DNA from: Flavobacterium psychrotrophum
GTDB lineage: Bacteria > Bacteroidota > Bacteroidia > Flavobacteriales > Flavobacteriaceae
Direction of reading: 5' to 3'
Length of the DNA: 64,000 nucleotides
NCBI RefSeq assembly: GCF_003403075.1
Contig: NZ_CP031557.1
Location: 4,402,001-4,466,000, forward strand
The translations under genes and the position numbers were made by a program. The notes under the pieces were generated by a model. The model had not been told where the DNA came from. It saw nothing but the letters and a program-made list of their open reading frames with translations, and ran no database searches. This document shows positions 25,322-34,131 of this stretch, in pieces. Position 1 is the first letter of the stretch; every line of letters starts with the position of its first letter.

Positions 25322-26839
25322 TTATTCCTTTTCCATCATAGCCTGTAAAAAATCCAGTCGGGCTTTATCGGGTAATGGCTTTGCCTCCGGATTAATATCA
25401 AACTCCATGATCATACTTTGTTTATCAGTATACGCAGGCCATTGCGTTAATCTGTTTCCGTTAGGGTTACCTGTTTTAATAAAGTTAACCCAGTAGTTAC
25501 TCATGGTGTCGGCAAGCGTATAATCGGCATCTGCCCAGGGGCGGTCTACCGTGCCCAGGTTATTAAATGTATAGGGAACCTCGCCGGTATGAGAAGCGCG
25601 GTATTTAAGATATTCGCCCGTAGCCGGAACCACGTGTGTAAAACGGTATACATAAGCTGTACCGCGCTGTAATTGAGCCTTAATCAGGCTATATTCCGGG
25701 ATGCCGAACTGGCGGTCGCGGCTCAGGTCCAGCTGTGCCTGCTCAGCTTCTACATCATTATTGGCAGGGTAGAGGGTTAGTAGCTTTTGGGCATTGTTTT
25801 TATATTCATTTTCTATCTGTTGCGTAAAGCCGGCTGCATCTTTAAATTCACCCCAAAATAAATCTTCGTTCTCATTCCAGCCCGTAAGTAACGTAACCGG
25901 ATTCTCTTTGTTTGCAGTAAAAGTTTCGGCTAATCCTGATGGCAGCACGTAACCATCTATAACCGGACGGCGTATACCTCCCTGTGCATCCAGTATTTGT
26001 TTTGACGACAGTTTTCTTAAATCGGCCATGTTTTTTGCGCCAAGCTTTTCGGCCAATTCAGCACCCTGTTTTTCGGCTTCCGCCAATGCCGGCTGTTCCC
26101 TAAAGAACCCCGAACCACTTTGAGCAATGGCTTTATTAAACAATCCTTTTGCTAACGGCGAACCTATAAGGTAAGTAACACTCATGCCGCCTGCGCTTTG
26201 CCCGGCTATAGTAACATTAGCAGGGTCGCCACCAAAGGCCGCTATGTTTTGCTGTACCCATTTAAGTGCTGCAACCTGGTCGAGCAGGCCATAATTTCCG
26301 GATGCTTTATGCCCGGATTCCTTACTCAGCTCCGGGTGCGCCATAAACCCAAACAAGCCCACACGGTAGTTAAAGCTTACCACCACAATGCCTTTTTGCG
26401 CCAGCGCGGCACCATCATAAATGGGTACGCCGCTGCCACCCCCTGCAAATCCGCCGCCGTATATCCAAACCAAAACCGGGCGTTTCTCGGTTGGGGCTGT
26501 AGTGCCGCTCCATACGTTAAGATACAGGCAGTCTTCGCTTATGGGCGATTTTGGGATCAGGAACTCCTGGCTCCACATACTAAACGGTACAGGTTCGCCC
26601 TGCATGGGGCTTGCGCCAAAGGCAATGCATTCGCGCACGCCCCTCCATGGTTTTACAGGTTGTGGTGCTTTCCAGCGCAGGTTGCCCACGGGCGGTGCCG
26701 CAAACGGAATGCCCTTGTATATACTGATATCGTTATTTGTTACGCCCGATATTTTACCTCCGGTTATTTTGATTTCCTGTGGTAACTGGGCATGCGCCGA
26801 AAGGCATAATAATATGATGAGGATGTAAAGCTTTTTCAT
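25322..26839 (-). CDS. Secreted type B carboxylesterase
   Basis: A 505-aa alpha/beta-hydrolase with a signal peptide (MKKLYILIILLCLSAHAQ), which decides the start at 26839 over an upstream in-frame ATG at 26899. Typical type B blocks are present: GIPFAAPPVGNLRW, EDCLYLNVW, the oxyanion GGGFAGG, and the nucleophile elbow GQSAGG in place of the more common GESAGG. The acid residue lies around NENEDLFW and the catalytic His in ASHTGEVPYTFNN. It should hydrolyse carboxylic esters in the periplasm or outside the cell; the natural substrate is unknown. It stands alone, divergent from the MFS gene. Confidence 0.87.
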   Translation of the reverse strand: MKKLYILIILLCLSAHAQLPQEIKITGGKISGVTNNDISIYKGIPFAAPPVGNLRWKAPQPVKPWRGVRECIAFGASPMQGEPVPFSMWSQEFLIPKSPISEDCLYLNVWSGTTAPTEKRPVLVWIYGGGFAGGGSGVPIYDGAALAQKGIVVVSFNYRVGLFGFMAHPELSKESGHKASGNYGLLDQVAALKWVQQNIAAFGGDPANVTIAGQSAGGMSVTYLIGSPLAKGLFNKAIAQSGSGFFREQPALAEAEKQGAELAEKLGAKNMADLRKLSSKQILDAQGGIRRPVIDGYVLPSGLAETFTANKENPVTLLTGWNENEDLFWGEFKDAAGFTQQIENEYKNNAQKLLTLYPANNDVEAEQAQLDLSRDRQFGIPEYSLIKAQLQRGTAYVYRFTHVVPATGEYLKYRASHTGEVPYTFNNLGTVDRPWADADYTLADTMSNYWVNFIKTGNPNGNRLTQWPAYTDKQSMIMEFDINPEAKPLPDKARLDFLQAMMEKE

Positions 26840-27000
26840 GGGCAGGTTTTGGAAATGGAAAGGTACAAAGAATTTAGGCTTGTATAATAAGCACCGCATA
26901 GGGCACTGTTTTTTGTTATTTTAGTATCTCAAATACCAGGAACCAGTGATATCAAAAAATAGTCTTATTCCTTGAAAAGGCTAGATTGTAGGACATCAAA

Positions 27001-27065
27001 TCTGCGAAAATCCGTGCCTGTGCAGCATCCGTGTCACCTGCCTGCCGTCAGGCAGATCCGCGTTC
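27001..27065 (+). repeat. Dispersed 65-bp repeat, copy 1
   Basis: This 65-base segment matches 58692-58756 at 55 of 65 positions without gaps. It contains the palindrome CTGCCTG-CCGT-CAGGCAG. It lies in the 340-base gap between the divergent carboxylesterase and MFS genes; apart from this repeat the gap holds nothing recognisable. Confidence 0.7.
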
Positions 27066-27181
27066 CAACATTCGAATGAAGCTTCCAAATTACCGTATAA
27101 CCAAATCCCCGCATCAACATCTTACAACTAACTATCATCTTTTTACAAGAAAAGTCCACGCTTTTTCCCGAAATTAGCGGT

Positions 27182-28360
27182 ATGCAAAATACATCCATCA
27201 CAAAAACACAAATAGCGGTTATGAGCGTTGCCGCAGGCGTGTGCGTGGCAAACATTTATTACAACCAGCCTATTTTAAAAGCCATTGCGCACGACTTTAA
27301 CGTACCCGAAAGCCGGGCGGGAATTATATCGGTGCTGGCACAGGCGGGCTACGGGCTTGGGCTGTTTTTTCTTACACCGCTGGGCGACAAGGTAGACCGT
27401 AAGAAACTCATTATTGGCTTAATGGCGGTATTGGTAGCAGTACTTATAGGTACAACATTTGTACAAAGCTTTTTCTGGCTGTGCATATTCAGCTTGCTTA
27501 CAGGATTAATGAGTGTGGCCGCGCAGGTAATACTGCCTATGGCTGCCGGCATGGATACCCAGAACCGTGGTCGTACTGTAGGCATTATTTTTACAGGGAT
27601 ACTGGTAGGCATACTCGCAGCACGGGTATTTAGCGGACTTATTGCGGAGTGGCTCAACTGGCGTTGGGTGTATGGTATTTCGTCTGGAATGGTTGTAGTT
27701 TGTATGCTTATGGTGCAGGGCAGCCTGCCTAATGTAAGAGCAGGTTTTGACGGCAGTTATGCTAAGCTGTTAGGTTCGTCTTTACTGCAGTTAAAACGCT
27801 TTCCGCTATTGCGGAGAACGGCCTTGCTGGGGGCGCTGATGTTTGGGTTATTCTGTTCGTTCTGGACTACGCTTACCTTTCACCTTAGTGGTGCACCATT
27901 TAATTACGGACCCGATGTTATAGGCCTGTTTGGTTTTATAGCCATAGGCGGGGCATTGCTTGCCCCCATGTTTGGTAAGCTTGCAGATAAAGGAAACCCG
28001 GCTAAGGCGCAACTGTTCTCTGGCCTTATGGTGTTAATTAGCATTATTTTAATAAAAATATTCCCGGAGTCAGTGCCATGCTTCGTAATTTCGGTATTAT
28101 TGCTCGATGTGGGCGTGCAGGCCACGCAAGTAACAAACGTTGCTACCATTTACAATCTTGATGCCACGGCACACAGCCGCATTAATACGGCTTATATGAC
28201 CAGCTATTTTATAGGCGGCGCATTAGGCAGTTACATAGGGCTGCAATGTTGGAGCCTTGGCGGGTGGGATGTTGTAACATGGCAGCTGTTGGCGTTTTGT
28301 GTAGTGGCATTAGGTATTGTAATAGCCTCTCCCCGGCCCTCTCCAAAGAAGAGGGAGTAG
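27182..28360 (+). CDS. Major facilitator superfamily exporter
   Basis: A 392-aa transporter with about 12 hydrophobic helices. The loop between helices 2 and 3 has LGDKVDRKKLIIGLM, an MFS motif-A variant (G-D-K-x-D-R-K/R), and a related LADKGNPAKAQLFS loop follows in the second half. Overall it resembles drug/H+ antiporters of the YnfM/arabinose-efflux type. The substrate is unknown. The last residues SPRPSPKKRE come from a low-complexity CCTCTCC/GAGAGG segment (28324-28356) that looks like an intergenic repeat extending into the 3' end of the gene, so the natural C-terminus may once have been different. Confidence 0.85.
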   Translation: MQNTSITKTQIAVMSVAAGVCVANIYYNQPILKAIAHDFNVPESRAGIISVLAQAGYGLGLFFLTPLGDKVDRKKLIIGLMAVLVAVLIGTTFVQSFFWLCIFSLLTGLMSVAAQVILPMAAGMDTQNRGRTVGIIFTGILVGILAARVFSGLIAEWLNWRWVYGISSGMVVVCMLMVQGSLPNVRAGFDGSYAKLLGSSLLQLKRFPLLRRTALLGALMFGLFCSFWTTLTFHLSGAPFNYGPDVIGLFGFIAIGGALLAPMFGKLADKGNPAKAQLFSGLMVLISIILIKIFPESVPCFVISVLLLDVGVQATQVTNVATIYNLDATAHSRINTAYMTSYFIGGALGSYIGLQCWSLGGWDVVTWQLLAFCVVALGIVIASPRPSPKKRE

Positions 28361-28404
28361 CTTCACGGCCCGCACTAAGATTATTAAGCAGCTTAGTGAC
28401 TTTG

Positions 28405-28412
28405 TAACTTTG
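28405..28412 (+). promoter_or_regulatory. Candidate -7 element for the beta-propeller gene
   Basis: TAACTTTG matches TAnnTTTG and lies 13 bases before the ATG at 28426. It is part of a short tandem CTTTGTAA run. No TTG is present at -33, so support is partial. Confidence 0.35.
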
Positions 28413-28425
28413 TAACTTCAAAAAA

Positions 28426-29502
28426 ATGAAAAACATTTTCTTTTCACTCTTAATAACGGGTACTGCGTTTGCGCAAAAGCTTGAAGAAGTTGCTTCTTTT
28501 GGTAAAAACCAGCCCATAGGCGTAGCGGTAGAAACTACAACTAACCGTGTGTTTGTATCGTTTCCGCATAACGAACCGTTTTTATATGGCCTGACTGAAA
28601 TTAAAGATGGCAAGCGTGTAGCTTATCCTGATACGGGGTGGAACTGGTATGTGCCGAAAGAATATGATACGCATTTTTATAATGTACAGGATATTTATGC
28701 CGATGATAAAGGCTGCCTCTGGATACTGGATAGTAAGCCGGCCGGTGGCGCTGCCCTAACCAGTACAGGTGCTGCCGAAAAAGAAGGAAGGTTTAAGCTG
28801 GTTAAGATAAAGCTTGCCGACAATAAAGTGGAGAAAGTCTATAATTTTGGCGGACTTGATAAGGCCAAAAGCGGGCTGAATGATGTTCGGGTAGATACAG
28901 GGCGTAACCTGGCATACCTAAGCGACCCTGCCCAGAATGCCATTGTAGTCTTAGACCTCGCTACAGATAAAGTGCGCATTGCGCTGCAAAATGACACCAG
29001 TACTGTTATTAATGAAGGCTACATTTTAAAGATTGACGGGCGCGAAATGCGTGGCGAAGACGGCAAGCCTTTTAGTAGTGCAGTAAACAGCATCGCCCTT
29101 ACAAAAGACAATAAATATTTTTACTATAAACCCATTAATCAGGATAAGCTGTACCGTGTTGCAACGCAGTATCTGGCGGATGTCAAGCTTACTGCTGCTG
29201 CGCTGAGTAAAAAAGTAGAAACGATAGCTGATGCCGGCGTTACCCACGGACTCGAATGTGATGCTAAGGGGAATATCTATTTTGGGCATTCGCCGAGCCA
29301 TAGCATTAAGTATGTAAGCCCCGATGGCAAAGTAAACACGCTGGTTACAGATAACAGGATCATTTGGCCGGACAGTTTTGGTATAGGCAGCGATGGTTAC
29401 CTGTATTTTAGCGCTTCTCAGCTTAACCGCTTGCCGAAATGGAATGGCGGCACCGACAGGGTGCAGTATCCGTACAGGGTGTTCAGGGTAAAAATGCCTT
29501 AG
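28426..29502 (+). CDS. Secreted royal-jelly/yellow-family beta-propeller protein
   Basis: A 358-aa protein with a short signal peptide (MKNIFFSLLITGTAFAQ). The pattern GVAVETTTNRVFVSFP, YNVQDIYADDKGCLWILDSKP, LNDVRVDTGRNLAYLSDPAQNAIVVLDL and NSIALTKDNKYFYYKPI marks the six-bladed propeller of the major royal jelly protein / yellow family. Bacterial members are often annotated as L-dopachrome tautomerase-related, but their substrates are generally unproven. It follows the MFS gene by 65 bases on the same strand and converges on ohrR with a 10-base gap. A ligand-binding or lactonase-like role is possible; none is demonstrated by the sequence. Confidence 0.85.
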   Translation: MKNIFFSLLITGTAFAQKLEEVASFGKNQPIGVAVETTTNRVFVSFPHNEPFLYGLTEIKDGKRVAYPDTGWNWYVPKEYDTHFYNVQDIYADDKGCLWILDSKPAGGAALTSTGAAEKEGRFKLVKIKLADNKVEKVYNFGGLDKAKSGLNDVRVDTGRNLAYLSDPAQNAIVVLDLATDKVRIALQNDTSTVINEGYILKIDGREMRGEDGKPFSSAVNSIALTKDNKYFYYKPINQDKLYRVATQYLADVKLTAAALSKKVETIADAGVTHGLECDAKGNIYFGHSPSHSIKYVSPDGKVNTLVTDNRIIWPDSFGIGSDGYLYFSASQLNRLPKWNGGTDRVQYPYRVFRVKMP

Positions 29503-29512
29503 GTTACTAATA

Positions 29513-29947
29513 TCAGATGTTAATGCTTTGCAGTAATTTGTTTAGTAGTCCGTGCAATTGTTGTGCTTCATCTTCGCTGATTCCAATATTATCTATTAGT
29601 GTATTTTGAACAAGATGTGCATCAGTTTTCAGGTTTTTACCTTTTTCAGTCAAAGAGATCATAACATTGCGCTCATCTTTGTCAGAACGGGTCCTGTTTA
29701 TAAGTTCCATATCCTGCATACGTTTGAGTAATGGGGTAAGGGTATTAGACTGAAGTTCCAGTTTTTTCGAAATTACAGAAACGTTAATGACATCCTGCTC
29801 CCACAATACCAGTAATACCAGATATTGTGGATAGGTAATACCTAGTGCAGTAAGTGCAGGCTGATAACATTTTGTTACCAGCCTTGATGCCGCATATAAC
29901 GGGAAACACAATTGGTTTTCTAATTTTAATGAATCTGTTTTTTTCAT
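29513..29947 (-). CDS. ohrR: MarR/OhrR-family peroxide-sensing repressor
   Basis: A 144-aa winged-helix regulator. The N-terminal ENQLCFPLYAASR places Cys14 in the position of the redox-sensing cysteine of OhrR, and a second cysteine follows at 27. The winged helix spans ~35-100, with ISKKLELQSNTLTPLLKRMQ as recognition region and RTRSDKDERNVMISLT as the wing. It is adjacent to ohr on the same strand, the usual pairing. A -7-like TATATTTG (minus strand, 29969-29976) sits 22 bases ahead of the ATG. It is expected to repress ohr until oxidised by organic hydroperoxides. Confidence 0.85.
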   Translation of the reverse strand: MKKTDSLKLENQLCFPLYAASRLVTKCYQPALTALGITYPQYLVLLVLWEQDVINVSVISKKLELQSNTLTPLLKRMQDMELINRTRSDKDERNVMISLTEKGKNLKTDAHLVQNTLIDNIGISEDEAQQLHGLLNKLLQSINI

Positions 29948-29995
29948 GTTCCTGTTTCTGCTTCAATGCAAATATATGTTGAACCCGTTTAAACT

Positions 29996-30412
29996 TTACA
30001 GTATTTCGAGTTTAACGCCAATATTTCCGCGTGTGGCATTAGAATAAGGGCAAACAGCGTGTGCTTTTTTTACAAGCTCTTCTGCTTTTTCAGGAGCTGT
30101 TCCCGGTATGCGTACCGCTAAGGCAACATCTAGAGAAAAACCACCTTCATTATTTGATATCAACGCTACTGTAGCCTTAACACTTGATGGTGTTTCGGGC
30201 TTTACCTTTTCCTGATGCATAATAAGGTTCAGTGCGCTGTCAAAACAAGCAGCATAACCCGCTGCAAACAATTGTTCGGGGTTTGTATATCCCTGCACCC
30301 CGCCTAATTCTTTTGGCATGCGTACTTCTAATTCTAAAATGCCGTCTTCGCTTTTAACGCTTCCGTTTCGGCCACCGGTAACTTCTACTGTAGTTTGATA
30401 CAATGTTTTCAT
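29996..30412 (-). CDS. ohr: Organic hydroperoxide resistance peroxiredoxin Ohr
   Basis: A 138-aa thiol peroxidase that reduces organic hydroperoxides. The two active-site cysteines are present: Cys56 in AAGYAACF and Cys121 in AHAVCPYSNATRGN, the standard Ohr/OsmC pattern. Glu and Arg partners are expected in the N-terminal strands (LELEVRMP). It lies 48 bases upstream of ohrR and has its own promoter with a palindromic operator just ahead of it. Confidence 0.93.
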   Translation of the reverse strand: MKTLYQTTVEVTGGRNGSVKSEDGILELEVRMPKELGGVQGYTNPEQLFAAGYAACFDSALNLIMHQEKVKPETPSSVKATVALISNNEGGFSLDVALAVRIPGTAPEKAEELVKKAHAVCPYSNATRGNIGVKLEIL

Positions 30413-30434
30413 TATTTTTATCGTTTAAGATTAA

Positions 30435-30475
30435 ATCGTGCACGATACAAATGTAATGCTTTTTCCGAATACCAA
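30435..30475 (-). promoter_or_regulatory. ohr promoter with palindromic operator
   Basis: On the minus strand TTG (30473-30475), a 17-base spacer and TACATTTG (30448-30455) match the Bacteroidota promoter. Directly after the -7 box, at the expected transcription start, is the perfect 12-bp palindrome ATCGTGCACGAT (30435-30446), well placed for OhrR to block initiation. Confidence 0.75.
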
Positions 30476-30485
30476 AAGAAAAATT

Positions 30486-31511
30486 TTAATCCCTTTCTTC
30501 CAGCACCTTTATCATCCTGAACGACTTCAGCAAATGCAGCAAACCCGGAATAATCAGTGTACCACCAATAATAAGGCTGATGCCCAATACCTTCATAACC
30601 TTATCTGGCGCAGCATGGTCGAGCAGGCTTACAGAACCGTGTTTGGTAATAATGAGGTATGGGAAGTGTGTACCTATGGCTGCAAACAAAATTAGCAATA
30701 CCTGTAGCCCGGCAAGAAACCGGCTCCAGATAACGCGGCCTATTTGTATAACCTTCCATAAAGGATAAAGCAATATGCCCGATAATATAACTGCGCCTAT
30801 AGCTAAAGGGTTTGAGATAAACTGCTGTGTAAATTCATTGCCCTGAAAGTATCCTGTAAGTATGGTAACCATACCGATAACCACTACGGTAATAATTGCG
30901 ATGCCCGCTTTGCGCATGTACATACGTTTCTCATAATCTTTAGCTTCGCCTATTAAAAACGTTGCAGCAAGAAATACACATAAAGCACTAAAAAAGAAAC
31001 CTGTAAGTATAGGGAAGGGTTGTAACCACGGATATATGTACAGGTCATAAAAGTTAGCGTTAGGAGCCTGCTCCAGCGTTTGGATGTCTCCGTTAAGCAG
31101 TGCGCCAAAAGTCATCCCTAAAAAGATGGGTGTAACCAGGCAACTAAACTCAAACATACGGTCGTACAGGTGCTGGCTCTTGTCTTTTACGGCATCATAG
31201 TGCCGGAATACAAACGCCACACCGCGTAATGTAATGCCCAGTAATATCAGTGTAAGCGGTATGTGCATGTACACAATAATGATGTTGTAAAAGTCAGGAA
31301 AAGCAATCCACAGCACTACGATAAGGATAATGATCCAGATGTGGTTAGCTTCCCATACGGGGCCCATAACACTGTACACCGTTTTCTTGATTGATTTTTT
31401 ATGGTCTGGCCCACTAAAGAGTTCGAGTGTACCGGCACCAAAATCGGCACCACCCAAGAGCACATATAAAAAGAAAGAGAGGACAACGAAAAGCAATACT
31501 ATATAAAGCAT
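30486..31511 (-). CDS. cydB: Cytochrome bd ubiquinol oxidase subunit II
   Basis: Subunit II of the high-affinity bd oxidase, a membrane protein of 341 aa with about eight helices. The start MLYIVLLFVVLSFFLYVLLGGADFGAGTLELF is the conserved N-terminus and sets the start at 31511 rather than at an upstream in-frame ATG inside a repeat. The VWEANHIWIIILIVVLWIAFPDFY block in the first third is another family landmark. It follows cydA on the same strand after a gap of about 270 bases that holds an inverted-repeat element. The nearby ohr operon fits a respiration and oxidative stress neighbourhood. Confidence 0.93.
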   Translation of the reverse strand: MLYIVLLFVVLSFFLYVLLGGADFGAGTLELFSGPDHKKSIKKTVYSVMGPVWEANHIWIIILIVVLWIAFPDFYNIIIVYMHIPLTLILLGITLRGVAFVFRHYDAVKDKSQHLYDRMFEFSCLVTPIFLGMTFGALLNGDIQTLEQAPNANFYDLYIYPWLQPFPILTGFFFSALCVFLAATFLIGEAKDYEKRMYMRKAGIAIITVVVIGMVTILTGYFQGNEFTQQFISNPLAIGAVILSGILLYPLWKVIQIGRVIWSRFLAGLQVLLILFAAIGTHFPYLIITKHGSVSLLDHAAPDKVMKVLGISLIIGGTLIIPGLLHLLKSFRMIKVLEERD

Positions 31512-31606
31512 ATTAATCGGTTTATTGTTAATGCCTGCAACGTCTTTAATACTTTGCAGGAGATTCAGGTACAAATTAGGTTTAAGTAACGGTCTAAATT
31601 TTATGC

Positions 31607-31744
31607 AACCACATAGGCACATAAATTACAGCCTCAATAAAGAGAGTAAAGGGAATGTAATTCCTCACATAGCTATGTGAAGCGTAGCTTCGTCTATAGT
31701 AAACTTTTTTTGAAGAATGCTATTGGCTATGTATCTATGTGGTT
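31607..31744. repeat. MITE-like inverted-repeat element between cydA and cydB
   Basis: A 17-base end (AACCACATAGGCACATA, 31607-31623) recurs inverted at 31728-31744 with two mismatches, bounding a 138-base noncoding segment. The inner sequence also holds CACATAGCTATGTGA, a nested palindrome. It looks like a small non-autonomous hairpin element or a structured spacer in the cydAB transcript. Confidence 0.6.
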
Positions 31745-31778
31745 TAATTTTTTTACAATTTTAGTTCGTTACTAAATC

Positions 31779-33080
31779 TTAAACAGGGCTTTGGTTAAGC
31801 ACTTTTATCTGGCGGGCCATGAGCCAGCTAACCGCTACGGTAAGGGTAGCATACAACAGTACATACATATAAAAGCTATAGATCATGCCCGGCATGGGTG
31901 TAACGGCATCTTTAGTGCGCATTACGTTATGGATTATCCAGGGCTGGCGGCCTACTTCGGTTACAATCCATCCCGCTTCAAGAGCCAGAAAGCCCACGGG
32001 CGCCATTAATGCAAAGTATAGCCAGTAGCGTTTGCTGCCCTGCCACGACTTCTTTTTAAGGCTGATGAAGTAGACAAGTGCTGCCAGTACCAGTAACCCG
32101 CCAAGGCTAACCATTACCTGAAAGGCGTAGTGCGTAATGGCAACGGGCGGTCTATTCTCTTTTGGGAAATCTTTAAGTCCCTTTACTTCGGCATCAAAAT
32201 CGCCAAAGGCCAGGAACGATAGCATTTTTGGCAGTTCTATTTTATGGCTAACAGTTTCGTTTTCTTCGTCAACAATACCGCCAATGTATAGTGGAGCACC
32301 CTTTTCGGTTTCGTAATGCGCTTCGAGCGCAGCGAGCTTTACAGGCTGACGGTAGGCAATGTCCTTGGCAGAAACGTCGCCACTCAGGGGTTGCAGCAAT
32401 GCCGCTACAGCACCAAAAACAATAGCGATATTAAAAGCGGTTTTGTGCACCAGTGTATTACGCCCCTTGTATATCTGCCAGGCGTGTATTCCGGCAACGG
32501 CAAAAGAGGTGGCGGCAAAAGCAGCAAGCGTCATGTGGAGCGCCTGTGCAAACCAGGCATCATTAAGAAATGCCTTAACCGGGTCGATGTTAAGAAACGC
32601 GCCGTTAACGTAGTCAAACCCTGATGGACTGTTCATCCAGCTGTTGGCTGACACCACGAGTATGCCCGATATCATTCCGGATAAACCTACGATAACACCG
32701 GTAAAAAGGTGAAAACGTTCGGGTATCTTATTCCATCCGTAGAGGTAAAAGCCCAATGCCAGTGCTTCGATAAAAAAGGCAGCGCCTTCCAGCGAAAACG
32801 GCATCCCGATAATGGGGCCGGCGTGCTTCATAAACGCAGGCCACAGCAGCCCAAGTTCAAACGAAAGGGCAGTGCCGGATACGGCTCCGGTTACAAAAAA
32901 TATGGCTACGCCTTTTTGCCATGCCTTGGTAAGGGTCAGGAACTCAGGGCGGCGCGTTTTTAACCATTTCGCATGGCTCAATACCATAAAAAAGGGCATT
33001 ACCATACCAATACAGGCAAATACAATGTGAAAGATGAGAGTGAATGCCATTTGCATTCGTGCGGCATCTAAATTATCCAT
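31779..33080 (-). CDS. cydA: Cytochrome bd ubiquinol oxidase subunit I
   Basis: Subunit I carries the quinol site and haems b558, b595 and d. MDNLDAARMQMAFTLIFHIVFACIGM is the conserved N-terminus with His18 as haem ligand and supports the start at 33080; 14 extra codons upstream are open but unlikely. A second haem histidine lies in AQALHMTLAAF, and GRQPW in TEVGRQPWIIHNVMRT is the signature of the family. At 433 aa it has the short quinol loop. It precedes cydB and should transfer electrons from menaquinol to oxygen under low oxygen. Confidence 0.93.
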   Translation of the reverse strand: MDNLDAARMQMAFTLIFHIVFACIGMVMPFFMVLSHAKWLKTRRPEFLTLTKAWQKGVAIFFVTGAVSGTALSFELGLLWPAFMKHAGPIIGMPFSLEGAAFFIEALALGFYLYGWNKIPERFHLFTGVIVGLSGMISGILVVSANSWMNSPSGFDYVNGAFLNIDPVKAFLNDAWFAQALHMTLAAFAATSFAVAGIHAWQIYKGRNTLVHKTAFNIAIVFGAVAALLQPLSGDVSAKDIAYRQPVKLAALEAHYETEKGAPLYIGGIVDEENETVSHKIELPKMLSFLAFGDFDAEVKGLKDFPKENRPPVAITHYAFQVMVSLGGLLVLAALVYFISLKKKSWQGSKRYWLYFALMAPVGFLALEAGWIVTEVGRQPWIIHNVMRTKDAVTPMPGMIYSFYMYVLLYATLTVAVSWLMARQIKVLNQSPV

Positions 33081-33190
33081 TTTAGGAGGGTTTAATTTCA
33101 GATTCACCCAAAGGTACGGCACAAATTAATAGGGTGTCGGGATTTTGTGGGGATTATTTTTAGGGTTAAAATTGGAAGAACTTTAATTTG

Positions 33191-33278
33191 ACACGGATTA
33201 CAAATCCGCGCCATCTCGTGGAGTTGTAACATCGTCTTTGACTGCTGCTGTTCGATAGCGCGAATCTGTGATCCGTGC
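33191..33278. repeat. REP pair 1 (left of transposase)
   Basis: Two inverted ~25-base units: 33191-33215 (CACGGATTACAAATCCGCG core) and 33254-33278 (reverse orientation, AGCGCGAATCTGTGATCCG). Each unit has its own mini-hairpin (CGGATT-ACA-AATCCG) and together they form a larger stem. Confidence 0.85.
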
Positions 33279-33333
33279 TTGCTTACCACATGTTTATATT
33301 GTTTTTGGTTAAATGTATAAAAGCGCTATTAAG

Positions 33334-33423
33334 GCACGGATTACAAATCCGCGCCATCCCGAGGGGGATGTAAACGTTGTATCTGACTAATCTCATGCGA
33401 TAGCGCGGATTTGCAATCCGTGC
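33334..33423. repeat. REP pair 2 (left of transposase)
   Basis: Units at 33334-33358 and 33399-33423 in inverted orientation, nearly perfect copies of the palindrome (GCACGGATT ... AATCCGTGC). The right unit ends 33 bases before the transposase start codon. Confidence 0.88.
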
Positions 33424-33455
33424 GAAAAATAATATCTTTACATAAACCAATATTT

Positions 33456-34010
33456 ATGTCAACCAAATACAAAGCACCAACTACTGAAGAGGCTTATTTC
33501 GTTACGCTTACCACTGTTGGTTGGGTGGATGTATTTACCAGGCTGAATCAAAAATATAACATTATTGATTCTCTGCAATATTGTCAGAAGCACAAGGGAT
33601 TAGAAATATATGCGTATTGTCTTATGCCAAGCCACCTTCATATGGTTTGTAAAGCTACTGATGGTGTTATAGTGGCCGATATAATGCGGTATTTGAAAAA
33701 GTTTACAGCCAAGAAAATAGTAGCTTCAGTCATTGATGAGCCCGAGAGCCGTAAGGAGTGGTTGTTGAAATTTTTTCATGATGCGTGCGAACATCTTAAA
33801 AGACCGCAACAATTTAAAGTATGGCAGGATGGTTACCATGCCGAAATTGTACAGTCAAATTGGTTCTTAAAACAAAAGATTCATTATATACATAACAATC
33901 CGGTTGTTGAAAAAATAGTAGCAAATCCTGAAGACTATTATTTCAGTTCAGCTCGTAACTATGCAGAACTTGATAATGATCTGGAAGTCATATTGCTTGA
34001 TTTGTTTTGA
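33456..34010 (+). CDS. REP-associated tyrosine transposase (RAYT, IS200-like Y1 family)
   Basis: A 184-aa single-domain Y1 transposase. The HUH metal site is H60-L61-H62 in YCLMPSHLHMV, and Tyr144 in KIHYIHNNPV is the candidate nucleophile, followed by the characteristic NPV and YYFSSARNY end. The ATG at 33456 is preferred because an in-frame start at 33411 falls inside a REP unit. It sits alone between two REP pairs on the left and two pairs plus a single unit on the right, the typical organisation of these domesticated transposases. It would nick and move or maintain the REP hairpins. All key residues seem intact. Confidence 0.92.
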   Translation: MSTKYKAPTTEEAYFVTLTTVGWVDVFTRLNQKYNIIDSLQYCQKHKGLEIYAYCLMPSHLHMVCKATDGVIVADIMRYLKKFTAKKIVASVIDEPESRKEWLLKFFHDACEHLKRPQQFKVWQDGYHAEIVQSNWFLKQKIHYIHNNPVVEKIVANPEDYYFSSARNYAELDNDLEVILLDLF

Positions 34011-34018
34011 AAAGTGAG

Positions 34019-34106
34019 GCACGGATTGCAAATCCGCGCCATCAAGAGGGATTGAATTTAATGGGTTATATATTTCCGGTAGATAGCGCGGATCTGTGAT
34101 CCGTGC
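34019..34106. repeat. REP pair 3 (right of transposase)
   Basis: Units at 34019-34043 and 34082-34106 in inverted orientation. The left unit begins 9 bases after the transposase stop codon. Confidence 0.88.
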
Positions 34107-34131
34107 TTAATTTTTCACATTGTTCTAGGGG

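Noticed and set aside
27034..27255. Minus-strand frame overlapping the MFS gene start
   Set aside because: It has no recognisable product and overlaps both the repeat and the true gene start.
31512..31622. Upstream start for cydB at 31622
   Set aside because: The 37 extra residues come from the inverted-repeat element, while the internal MLYIVLLFVV is the conserved CydB N-terminus.
33411..33455. Upstream start for the RAYT gene at 33411
   Set aside because: The extra codons translate a REP unit and its spacer; the ATG at 33456 gives the normal RAYT length.
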